Below are positions 9,611 to 17,215 of a DNA stretch of 54,267 bases, piece after piece. The translations under genes and the position numbers were made by a program. Numbering within the stretch: position 1 is the stretch's first letter; every line of letters begins with the position of its first letter. Origin of the DNA: Vicinamibacteraceae bacterium (lineage in GTDB: Bacteria; Acidobacteriota; Thermoanaerobaculia; Multivoradales; Multivoraceae); contig JAAXHG010000022.1 in NCBI GenBank assembly GCA_012270995.1, positions 9,629 to 63,895 on the forward strand, read 5' to 3'. Below the pieces are notes generated by a model. That model worked only from the letters and a program-made list of their open reading frames with translations. It did no database searches and was not told where the DNA came from.

Positions 9611-11677
9611 TCAGGTCGCGCCGGACCGCCGGTGGCCGGGCATGGACGCGATGACGACTTCCCGACGCTTGTCGTCCCACCAGTAGTAGATCCGCAGGCA
9701 GCGCGCGGGATCGCGGGTGTTCCCGCCGTTCTTGACGTGCCACTCGACTCTGCGTTTGCGGCCGCCCCAGAGGAACTCGAAACTGTCCGCGCCGCAGCGT
9801 CTGTTGTGCAGACCGGGCAGGGGAACGCGCAGATCGTCGCCCTGCCCGTGGATCCTCCCGTCCCGATACTCCCCGCCCAGCCACTCGATCACCTGGGCTA
9901 CGGTTTCGACGTCGGCGTATCTGGCTTTCTTCAGCTCGTTCTTCGCTCCAGGCGACAGCCTGACCCGGGCGCCGAGGACGGCCTCGGACCACTCGGCGAA
10001 GCCCGTCCAGACCGTTGGCAGCGGCCGCGCTTCGTCCGGATCCACTCCGGCTTCCCGAAGTTGCCGCTTCAGACCCCGGACCTGGTCCAGCAGACGGTTG
10101 CGCTCATCCTCCGCATCGTCGGCAAGGTCCAGCGCCGCGCGCTCGTTCAGTCGGCGTTCCTCCAGTTCGGCCCGGAGTTCCTCGACCAGGTTCCTGTTGT
10201 CCCCGGTTTCTTTCACCCGCGCCGACCGCTGCTCCTCGATCTGGCGTTTCAGCTCCCGAACCCGCCGGTCACGCCCCGTGTCGGCGCCGGTCAGCGCCCG
10301 GAAGGCAGCAACCAGCCGCATCGGGAGACTGGTGCGGTCGGGCGGCCTTCCGGATGTCGGCGCGGGCCCGCCAGGACTTTGCCGCTCACCGCGACCAACC
10401 GGGTGACCGAGTGCCGCGTCGAACTCTTCGGTACCCCGGGCGTCGGCCGCCGGGACGAACGTCTCCTCCCCAGCGCCGCCGGGATCCCGCGCCGCCGCGG
10501 CTGAGGGATCGGCCCGCCTCGGGCTCTCCGTATCCTCGAAAGCGGGAACGGCGTCATCCCCTCTCTCCCGCGGGCCGCGGGCCGGCGCATCCCCCTCACT
10601 CGGCACCGACTCGCCCGACAGGTCCTCCACCGGCTCGCCAACCGGCCGGGCTTCCTCGGTCGACAGGCCCGAGCGTCCTCCGACGACGGAAGAGGCGTCG
10701 GAAGCGGACAGTTCCCCCGGCGCCCCGGCCTCGGCGCCACGCCGAAGCTCGGCGAACGAAGGGCCGGCTTTCTGATCGACGAGACTGCGCTGTCCCACCC
10801 GGCGAAGCAGTCGGAAGCGCTGTTGCTCCACGTCCTCCGGTTGCAGGAGTCGCTGCGGCATGATCGCCCAGTGGTCCGATCCGCCGCGCTCCCGGTCGAA
10901 GCCGGGCATGTAGACGCGAACCGCGCCCCGATAGACGCCGAGCCGCTTGCCAACGGCTTCCGTCAGATTCCAGGTGAACCGCGACGGCAGGACGACGACC
11001 TGCGCGATCCCGGTCGTGTCACGGGCCAGACCGCGTGGATCGATCAGCGGGCTGCGTGGATCCTCGGAATGCTCGGGAACGGAGAGCACGATGATCGGCA
11101 ACCGCCCCGACGGCTGTTCCAGCGCCTCGACCAGCAATGCGGTGTCCTCCTCGCTCTGGATGACGACATGCTCGGACCGCATGGGCGCACCGAACTGCGT
11201 CAACCTGAACCGGGACGCGAGGAGGGGGAGAACGCCTGGCGACTCCCCCGAGGCATGGCCGTGGGTCACCAGCACCCGCGCGTGGAGACGCGCCGGCGAC
11301 GCAGCGCTGGACCTGACGCAGATCTCCGTGCGCCGAGACCCGAAGCGGCCCCCGCCGCTCGATCGGACGAGCCGCAGCCCCCAGAGGTCCTCTTCGCCAA
11401 CCTGGGCCCGGATCGTCTTGCAGTCCAGCGAACCCGCCTTCCAGTCGCAGGCGCCGAGGGAACGGGCCGCTCCCGGCACATCCCCGCCACACCGCTCCGC
11501 CACCCAGCCGACGATTTGCCGGCAGAGCCTGGCGGCCGCCTCGACGCGATCGTCAGCAACGCCATCCACGGCGGCGGCTACCTGCAGGGTCGCCGTCTCG
11601 TCGCCCCGCGACCACAAGTCCTGCAGCGTCATGCTGAACTCGTTCTCGACGTTCTCGCTTCGTTCCAGTCGTTCCAC
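9611..11677 (-). CDS. Unknown coiled-coil protein with C-terminal RelE-like region, upstream of the ISP enzyme
   Basis: 688 aa; ATG 11632 (MTLQDLWSRG) is a plausible alternative start. The N-terminal ~270 residues form an unrecognised globular region containing VRVYMPGF. A Pro/Glu/Gly-rich acidic linker follows. A charged coiled coil spans about 467-535 (RELKRQIEEQ to RGLKRQLREAG). The last ~90 residues end with a strand pair of the type LRIYYWWDDKRREVVIASMP, which resembles RelE/HigB-like folds found at the ends of many accessory proteins. It precedes the type ISP enzyme on the same strand by 90 bp, so it may be a partner or immunity factor. Neither catalytic residues nor a named family could be assigned. 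Confidence 0.7.
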   Translation of the reverse strand: MERLERSENVENEFSMTLQDLWSRGDETATLQVAAAVDGVADDRVEAAARLCRQIVGWVAERCGGDVPGAARSLGACDWKAGSLDCKTIRAQVGEEDLWGLRLVRSSGGGRFGSRRTEICVRSSAASPARLHARVLVTHGHASGESPGVLPLLASRFRLTQFGAPMRSEHVVIQSEEDTALLVEALEQPSGRLPIIVLSVPEHSEDPRSPLIDPRGLARDTTGIAQVVVLPSRFTWNLTEAVGKRLGVYRGAVRVYMPGFDRERGGSDHWAIMPQRLLQPEDVEQQRFRLLRRVGQRSLVDQKAGPSFAELRRGAEAGAPGELSASDASSVVGGRSGLSTEEARPVGEPVEDLSGESVPSEGDAPARGPRERGDDAVPAFEDTESPRRADPSAAAARDPGGAGEETFVPAADARGTEEFDAALGHPVGRGERQSPGGPAPTSGRPPDRTSLPMRLVAAFRALTGADTGRDRRVRELKRQIEEQRSARVKETGDNRNLVEELRAELEERRLNERAALDLADDAEDERNRLLDQVRGLKRQLREAGVDPDEARPLPTVWTGFAEWSEAVLGARVRLSPGAKNELKKARYADVETVAQVIEWLGGEYRDGRIHGQGDDLRVPLPGLHNRRCGADSFEFLWGGRKRRVEWHVKNGGNTRDPARCLRIYYWWDDKRREVVIASMPGHRRSGAT

Positions 11678-11735
11678 TCACGCGACACGAACCCGGAGAC
11701 GACGACAAGGCCGGCCGTCTTTCCGGCTCCGTGAT

Positions 11736-12869
11736 TCACTCCGGAAAGAGGCTCCGGTCGAGGCCCGGGATGATCTTCAGCGCGTTGCGGAAGTAGATCT
11801 TCTCGAGCGCCTCGTCGGACAGCCCGAGTCCGTACATCTTCCAGTGGGCGTGACGCTTCCGGTAGTAGTCGAAGTACTCGTCGCGCGTCTCCAGCACGCG
11901 GAAGTAGACGTGGTAACCGTCGATCGGATCCCAGGAGTCCTTGCCCATCAGAACGCGGTCCTGGTACTTCTCGAGGAAGGCCGCGCCCGTGATCGGCTGC
12001 CGGCCGAGTTCGGCGAGGACCGCGCCGAGTTCCGTGTACACGTTCGGCAGCTCGTCGAGCAGTTTGCCGAGCCGCGCCAAGTCGTTGCCGAACCAGCCGA
12101 GATGGGCGTTGATGAACGTCGTGTTCGGGTGATTGCGGAAAAGGTTGTGCTGCTCCTCCATCGTCTGGTCGAACGGGGCGAAGCGGGTCGCGTCGTCGCG
12201 GCGGCGGTTCGGGAACATCTTGAGTTCGAGCCAGCGCTCGTTGTGCTCGTCCCACGGGTCCCAGAAGGGCGACGGTTCGCCGACGTGGATCAGGACCGGG
12301 ATGCCGAGCTCTCCCGCCTTCTCCCACACCGGTGTGATCCGCGGGTCGTCCGCCGCCACCCTGTTGTCGCTCGTATCGGTCTGGAACATGCTGAGGTTCT
12401 TGTAGATCTTGAGGCCTTGCGCGCCGGCCAAAACGTCGGCTTCGAGCTGCGCCGCGGCCTTCTTGCCCCAGCCGGGTTCACCGATGCCGGAGAAGTCGAC
12501 GTTCGCGTAGACGACGAACCGGTTCGGGTAGCGGCCCTTCGTCGCGGCGAGGTTCGCCTTGAGTCCCTCGCCCGAGCCGCCGCTCAGGTTGACGAACACG
12601 GCCATGTTCATCTTGTCCATCTCCTTGACCATCTGGTCGATCCGGGCAGGATCCCTGCCGCGCAGGTGGCCGTGAGCGTCGACGAAGGGGAACTTCGCGC
12701 GCGTCACCGGCCCGCCCGGCACCTTGAGCGCCGAGTGCGGCTCGTAGGCCTCCACCGTCATCTCCTGGCCGACGGCGGGAAGCGCCGCCGCGAGCAACAG
12801 GGCGGCCAGCAAGAACCACCGCGGACCGGCGATGCGGATCGACGCGTTCGAACGATGTGTGACCGGCAT
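11736..12869 (-). CDS. Secreted amidohydrolase-2 family protein
   Basis: 377 aa. The first ~35 residues include a hydrophobic signal segment (FLLAALLLAAALPAVG) and end with a likely signal-peptidase site, so export to the periplasm is expected. The body is a TIM-barrel amidohydrolase: VDAHGHLRG near the start (metal-binding HxH), GIPVLIHVGEPSPFWDP, NTTFINAHLGWFGND, and VLMGKDSWDP, where Asp would be the last barrel ligand. The family hydrolyses or decarboxylates small cyclic acids; the substrate is not evident. It is followed by the coiled-coil gene 58 bp downstream on the same strand, but a functional link is unlikely. A 189-bp divergent spacer separates it from the coupled operon starting at 13059. 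Confidence 0.82.
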   Translation of the reverse strand: MPVTHRSNASIRIAGPRWFLLAALLLAAALPAVGQEMTVEAYEPHSALKVPGGPVTRAKFPFVDAHGHLRGRDPARIDQMVKEMDKMNMAVFVNLSGGSGEGLKANLAATKGRYPNRFVVYANVDFSGIGEPGWGKKAAAQLEADVLAGAQGLKIYKNLSMFQTDTSDNRVAADDPRITPVWEKAGELGIPVLIHVGEPSPFWDPWDEHNERWLELKMFPNRRRDDATRFAPFDQTMEEQHNLFRNHPNTTFINAHLGWFGNDLARLGKLLDELPNVYTELGAVLAELGRQPITGAAFLEKYQDRVLMGKDSWDPIDGYHVYFRVLETRDEYFDYYRKRHAHWKMYGLGLSDEALEKIYFRNALKIIPGLDRSLFPE

Positions 12870-13058
12870 GTTCTCTTCCCTCGGATTTCTGGTTGCCAGC
12901 GCCCCGAAACTCCTCGCAGGCTCGGCGTTTCGGCCATCCCGTCCTCTCCCAAGGGCTTACGCCTCGACTCACGCGTAGCGTTCCACGGCGCAAGCCCCTG
13001 CTCGACACGGCCGGAGTCTACGGCAGATTCGGCACGTAGCGCGCGTATACTCCCCGCG

Positions 13059-13337
13059 ATGTCCATCGTGCGCGCCGCCGAAGTTGTGGTGTTGCTGTTC
13101 ACCGTGTACATCGCCTGCGGGCTGGCGTTCGCTCCCTTCTTCGCCTGGCGCGGGGTCGGCCGCATCGATCCCGCGGCACGATCGGCCGGATTCGGCTTCC
13201 GGCTCGTCATCCTCCCCGGCGTCGCCGTGCTCTGGCCCGTCCTCCTGCGGAGGTGGCTTGCCGGCCGGCAGCCCCCCTCGGAGCGCAACGCTCATCGCGA
13301 CGCGGCCGCCGGTCGACCGAGGCAGCCCTCCGGATGA
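13059..13337 (+). CDS. Small two-span membrane protein, first gene of the coupled operon
   Basis: 92 aa from ATG 13059. It has two hydrophobic segments (VVVLLFTVYIACGLAFAPFF and LVILPGVAVLWPVLLRRW) separated by a short loop with FAWRGVGRIDP, and a basic hydrophilic tail. No named family was recognised with confidence. Small proteins of this layout commonly precede ferric-reductase/Rieske genes and may be membrane adaptors. The stop at 13335-13337 overlaps the next ATG (13334), giving translational coupling. It starts a run of seven overlapping or nearly touching genes. Confidence 0.65.
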   Translation: MSIVRAAEVVVLLFTVYIACGLAFAPFFAWRGVGRIDPAARSAGFGFRLVILPGVAVLWPVLLRRWLAGRQPPSERNAHRDAAAGRPRQPSG

Positions 13338-13537
13338 TCCGTGGCCTGCGACGTCGCCACCGCCTCGTCTGGACGGTGCTGACGCCCATCCTGGCGATCC
13401 TGCTGGCCGCCGCGGTCCTCCTTCGTCCCGAGCCGCCGCTCGTGGACGCCCTTCCCGAACCACCTGAGGTTGGGGCTGATGAGGTCGAGGCTCGGGCGCA
13501 AGACGAAACCGAACCAGCGCGGGACGAAGCTCCGTGA
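13334..13537 (+). CDS. Short single-span membrane protein
   Basis: 67 aa from ATG 13334. It has a basic N-terminus (MIRGLRRRHR), one transmembrane segment (VWTVLTPILAILLAAAVLL) and an acidic, Pro-rich tail facing the other side of the membrane. It overlaps the previous stop (ATGA) and the next start (GTGA), so its place in the operon fixes the frame even though it is short. There is no recognisable enzymatic motif. It is likely an accessory subunit of the membrane redox protein that follows. Confidence 0.6.
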   Translation: MIRGLRRRHRLVWTVLTPILAILLAAAVLLRPEPPLVDALPEPPEVGADEVEARAQDETEPARDEAP

Positions 13538-14604
13538 GCGCCGAGTACCGGGCGGTCCTCTGGAATCGCAACAAGAAGCTCTACGACCTGGCGATCGCTG
13601 TCGGAGTCGTGGCTTTCCTCGGCCTCTTCGTCGGCGTCGGAATCGCGACCCGGCCGCGGGCGACGATCGAGACCCTGCTGATCCGCGGTTTCGGCGCCGG
13701 TGCCCTGCTGCTGCTTCACGTCGTGCTGGCGATCGGACCGCTTTGCCGGCTCCACCCGCGGTTCCTGCCCCTGCTCTACAACCGCCGGCACCTCGGCGTC
13801 TGCGTGTTCCTGCTGGCTCTCGCCCATGGCGGATTCTCGATCGTCCAGTTCCACGGCCTCGGGGTCCTGAATCCCCTGGTCAGCGTGCTCGCGAGCAGCG
13901 GGAACTACGACAACCTGACCCATTTTCCGTTCCAGGCGCTCGGCCTCGCGGCACTCGTCATCCTGTTCCTGCTGGCGGCGACATCGCACGACTTCTGGCT
14001 CGCGAACCTGACCGCGCCGGTCTGGAAGTCTCTCCACATGCTGGTCTACGTCGGGTACGGGCTGATCCTCGCGCACGTTGCGCTGGGCAGCCTGCAGGCC
14101 CCGGAGCGACCGCCGGCGCTCGCCGTTCTGCTGGGCATCGGTTTCGTCGGCATCGCTTCCTTGCACCTCGCGGCCGGCTGGCGCGAACGCTGCCCGGCGC
14201 AGGCCGCCGCGGGGGAAGGCTCCGCGGTCGACGTTTGCGCGGTCTCCGACATCCCCCTCGACCGCGCCCGGATCGTCCTCCTCGGCGATGAGCGAGTGGC
14301 GGTGTTTCGCTATCGGGCGGACGGCGGCGAACGGATCGCGGCCGTCTCCAACGTCTGCCAGCACCAGAACGGCCCGCTGGGCGAAGGCCGGGTCATCGAC
14401 GGCTGCATCACCTGCCCCTGGCATGGCTACCAGTACCGCCCCGAGGACGGCTGCTCGCCGCCGCCCTTCGCCGAGACGATTCCGACCTTCAACGTCCGCG
14501 TTGCGGACGGCCGCGTGCTGGTCGATCCGCGGCCCAATCCGCCCGGAACCCGCGCCGAGCCGGCGCGGGTCGTATCTGCAGTCGCCGAAGAAGAACCTTC
14601 GTGA
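13534..14604 (+). CDS. Ferric-reductase-like membrane domain fused to a Rieske 2Fe-2S domain
   Basis: 356 aa from GTG 13534. The N-terminal ~210 residues contain about five to six hydrophobic helices of the ferric-reductase/MsrQ-like type, with His residues positioned as possible haem ligands (HVVLAIG, HLGVCVFLLALAHGG, HMLVYVGYG). The C-terminal part is a Rieske domain with Cys275-x-His277 and Cys294-x2-His297 (CQH...CPWHGY), so a 2Fe-2S cluster is expected. The protein should pass electrons between a membrane b-type haem and the soluble cluster. Within this operon it could supply electrons to an oxidation step on a lipid product; that is inference. Coupled by overlap on both sides. Confidence 0.82.
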   Translation: MSAEYRAVLWNRNKKLYDLAIAVGVVAFLGLFVGVGIATRPRATIETLLIRGFGAGALLLLHVVLAIGPLCRLHPRFLPLLYNRRHLGVCVFLLALAHGGFSIVQFHGLGVLNPLVSVLASSGNYDNLTHFPFQALGLAALVILFLLAATSHDFWLANLTAPVWKSLHMLVYVGYGLILAHVALGSLQAPERPPALAVLLGIGFVGIASLHLAAGWRERCPAQAAAGEGSAVDVCAVSDIPLDRARIVLLGDERVAVFRYRADGGERIAAVSNVCQHQNGPLGEGRVIDGCITCPWHGYQYRPEDGCSPPPFAETIPTFNVRVADGRVLVDPRPNPPGTRAEPARVVSAVAEEEPS

Positions 14605-15533
14605 CCGGCGAACGCCACAACGACTTCTACGTCGGCTACGTCGACGAGACGCCGCCTGGCATCGGCAGGTTCGCGCGCCGGCTAGCCGTCGGTCTGGTCG
14701 TCCTGGCGGCGGCGATCGGCCTCGGGCTGGCGCTGCTCCTGGAGCGGTTCGACGAAGGCGTGTTCGAGTACGGCACGGTACGGGACTACGAAGGCGAACT
14801 GCTCGTCGATCCCCATCCCCGGCTGATCACGGCGGACGGGCCAGCGGACGGCTACCTGCTGGTCGCGGAGGGAAAGCACGCGTTGAAGGTAGACCACCGG
14901 GTGTCCCTGCCCTGGCAGTCGAATCCAGGCGTTGAGGCCAAGGTCACGGGCACGCTGATCCAGAACCCGGAAGCGGCAATGCTCGAGGTGCGCTCCCTGC
15001 GGTTGGCCGGCGCCGGCCATGAGGCGCGGCCGGAAGAGTCACGATTCTCGGGCCCTGAGGGCGGGGGCGCCGTTCGCTTTCGGGTCAGCGGCGGAGACCC
15101 CGCAGTCGACACGGATTCTGGACCAGCCGACGAAACCCCCATCGTGCAGATCGGCCCGGAGGGCTACGCCAGGTACGTCGGCGAGATCGTCGACACGAAG
15201 TGCTACCTGGGGGCGATGAAGCCCGGCCGAGGCAAGCCCCACCGGGACTGCGCATCGCTCTGTATCCGGGGCGGCATTCCAGCGGCCCTGCTCGTGCGAA
15301 CGGAAAGCGGCGAACGCGCGCTCGTTCACCTGATGAACGCGCTCGGCAAACCGGTCGGACCCGAAGTACTCGAGTGGGTGGGTGAGCCGGTGGAGATCAC
15401 CGGCATCCTGAGACGACAGGGTGAACGCCTCGTCCTGATGGTGCTTCCGCACCGGCCGGCGCCCGTCGCTTCGGCGGCGGCAGGCATCCGTCCTCACCGG
15501 CCCCAGGCTGCCACCACGGTGATCCGGCGATGA
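14601..15533 (+). CDS. Membrane-anchored protein with CYLG/HRDCASLC cysteine motif
   Basis: 310 aa from GTG 14601. It has a short N-terminal cytoplasmic part, one transmembrane segment (about 30-50), then an exported region with two apparent beta-rich parts. The second part carries EIVDTKCYLGAMKPGRG, HRDCASLCIRGGIP and a later VGEPVEITGILRR. The three cysteines and His could bind a metal or haem. This type of Cys-containing domain recurs beside Rieske/ferric-reductase genes, but I cannot give it a reliable family name. It is coupled to the Rieske gene upstream (GTGA) and to the GNAT gene downstream (ATGA). Confidence 0.65.
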   Translation: MTGERHNDFYVGYVDETPPGIGRFARRLAVGLVVLAAAIGLGLALLLERFDEGVFEYGTVRDYEGELLVDPHPRLITADGPADGYLLVAEGKHALKVDHRVSLPWQSNPGVEAKVTGTLIQNPEAAMLEVRSLRLAGAGHEARPEESRFSGPEGGGAVRFRVSGGDPAVDTDSGPADETPIVQIGPEGYARYVGEIVDTKCYLGAMKPGRGKPHRDCASLCIRGGIPAALLVRTESGERALVHLMNALGKPVGPEVLEWVGEPVEITGILRRQGERLVLMVLPHRPAPVASAAAGIRPHRPQAATTVIRR

Positions 15534-16396
15534 CGGATCCCGTCCGAGAAAGTGCCTCGCCGGCCGGGATGACCGGCGTCGCGACGATCCCCAGCCCCGA
15601 ACACCTGCCCGTCGGCGAGATCGAAGTCGGCCCCTACCGCCTGCGCTTCGCCCGCACCGCCGAGGACATCGACCGGCTGCTGACCCTGCGCTTCGAGGTC
15701 TTCAACCTGGAGCTGGGCGAGGGACTCGACGAGTCCTACGCCACCGGCCGCGACACGGACGGCTTCGACGCGAGTTGCCACCACATGCTGGTCGAGCGGA
15801 CGGACGGCACGATGATCGGCACGTACCGGATGCAGACGGCCGCCATGGCGGAGCGCGGCAACGGCTTCTACTCGGCCATCGAGTACGACCTGGACGCCCT
15901 GCCCCGCGGCGTGCTCGATGAATCGGTCGAGATCGGCCGCGCCTGCATCCATCGCCGGCACCGGAAGCGGACGGTTCTGTTCCTGCTCTGGCGGGGTCTG
16001 GCCCGCTACGTGGTCCACAACCGGCTCCGCTACCTGTTCGGCTGCTGCTCCCTGACCAGTCAGGACCAGGCCGCCGGCATCCGGCTCTACCGGCAGCTCG
16101 TCGCGGCGGGCAAGGTCCGGCCGGATCTCGACGTACCGGTCCTCGAGCACGCCCGCTGCGAGGCGCCGCCCGAGACGCTCGAGAGACTTCCAGAGGTCGA
16201 GATACCACCCCTCTTCGCGACCTACCTCCGCTACGGCGCCCTCGTCTGCAGCCGGCCGGCAATCGACCGCGACTTCAAGACGATCGACTACCTGGTGCTG
16301 ATGGACACGGCCACGCTCAGCCGGCGCACCCGGCTGATCTTCGGGCTCGACCGGGCGCCGGCGGCCGAATCGGCGACGCGCGTCGGCGACCGCTGA
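15530..16396 (+). CDS. GNAT-type N-acyltransferase, OlsB-like
   Basis: 288 aa from ATG 15530. It matches the OlsB/hemolysin-like GNAT group (also annotated as PEP-CTERM/exosortase-associated acyltransferase): LTLRFEVFNLELGEGLD near the start, HHMLVERTDGTMIGTYRM, then EIGRACIHRRHRKRTVLFLL and LFGCCSLTSQD. OlsB acylates the amino group of ornithine with a 3-hydroxyacyl chain to make a lyso-aminolipid, which OlsA (PlsC-like) then acylates again. A PlsC-like gene follows 3 bp downstream, giving an OlsB-OlsA-like order. Whether ornithine or another amine is used cannot be read. Long-chain N-acyl amino acid synthesis is the main alternative. Confidence 0.8.
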   Translation: MTDPVRESASPAGMTGVATIPSPEHLPVGEIEVGPYRLRFARTAEDIDRLLTLRFEVFNLELGEGLDESYATGRDTDGFDASCHHMLVERTDGTMIGTYRMQTAAMAERGNGFYSAIEYDLDALPRGVLDESVEIGRACIHRRHRKRTVLFLLWRGLARYVVHNRLRYLFGCCSLTSQDQAAGIRLYRQLVAAGKVRPDLDVPVLEHARCEAPPETLERLPEVEIPPLFATYLRYGALVCSRPAIDRDFKTIDYLVLMDTATLSRRTRLIFGLDRAPAAESATRVGDR

Positions 16397-16399
16397 GAA

Positions 16400-17215
16400 A
16401 TGCGCCTCCCGCGCGTCTGCCGGCTGGTCTGGCGGGGCCCGGCGTTGCTCCTGGTCGCCTTGGCCGCGTGGCTGCCGCTGTTCCTCCTGAAGCCGCTTCT
16501 CGCACGCCGCCGCTACGCGACCTGGCGGAAGATCCGCTCCGGCGTCATGCGCCGCTGGGGCCGCGCGTGCCTGGCCGTGCTCGGCTGCCGGGTCACGGTC
16601 CAGGGCGCGCCGCCCGCGCCGCCCTGCCTGCTGGTTTCGAACCACATCTCCTACGTCGACATCCTGGTTCTCGCCGCGCACTCGCCCGCGCGCTTCGTCG
16701 CCAAGGCCGAGATCGCGGACTGGCCCCTGGCCGGAACCGTGTGCCGGACGGTCGACATCATCTTTGTCGACCGCGGCCGGCGGCGAGACGTCACCCGCGT
16801 CGGCGAACAGATCGCCGAGGCCCTGGAGGCCGGCGATCCGGTCATCCTCTTCCCCGAGGGCACTTCGACCCCCGGCGACGCGGTGGCCACCCTCAAGCCC
16901 TCGCTGCTGGCGCCCGCCGCGGTCCAGGAACTCCCGGTCCACTGGTCCGTTCTGCGCTACGAGACACCAGACGACGAGGATCCCGCCTTCCTGAGCGTCG
17001 CCTGGTGGGGCGACATGCCGCTCGTGCCGCACGCTCCCGAACTGCTCAAGCTCCGCAGGATCGACGCCGAAGTCGAGTTCGGAGAAGAACCGTTCCGGAA
17101 CGCCGACCGCAAGGAGCTGGCAGGCCTGCTGCGGCGCCGGATGACGGCGGCCTTCCGGCCCATGGTCTCGAGCGAGGAAGTCGCCGCTTCCACCGGCGAC
17201 CGCCGCTTCCCATGA
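16400..17215 (+). CDS. PlsC/OlsA-type 1-acyl-glycerol-3-phosphate or lyso-aminolipid acyltransferase
   Basis: 271 aa from ATG 16400. It has an N-terminal hydrophobic segment (LLLVALAAWLPLFLLKPLL), the acyltransferase motif NHISYVD (His82-x4-Asp87) and the second motif FPEGTS (about 151). These identify the PlsC superfamily. Directly after an OlsB-like gene it most likely works as an OlsA-type O-acyltransferase on the product of that enzyme; an ordinary 1-acyl-G3P acyltransferase is the alternative. It acts at the inner face of the membrane. Its stop overlaps the ATG of the large fusion gene (17212). Confidence 0.85.
   Translation: MRLPRVCRLVWRGPALLLVALAAWLPLFLLKPLLARRRYATWRKIRSGVMRRWGRACLAVLGCRVTVQGAPPAPPCLLVSNHISYVDILVLAAHSPARFVAKAEIADWPLAGTVCRTVDIIFVDRGRRRDVTRVGEQIAEALEAGDPVILFPEGTSTPGDAVATLKPSLLAPAAVQELPVHWSVLRYETPDDEDPAFLSVAWWGDMPLVPHAPELLKLRRIDAEVEFGEEPFRNADRKELAGLLRRRMTAAFRPMVSSEEVAASTGDRRFP

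Noticed and set aside
16468..17211. Upstream extension of the triple-fusion gene by 248 codons
   Set aside because: This stretch overlaps plsC in another frame and is Arg/Pro-rich without homology; ATG 17212 overlapping the plsC stop is the sound start.
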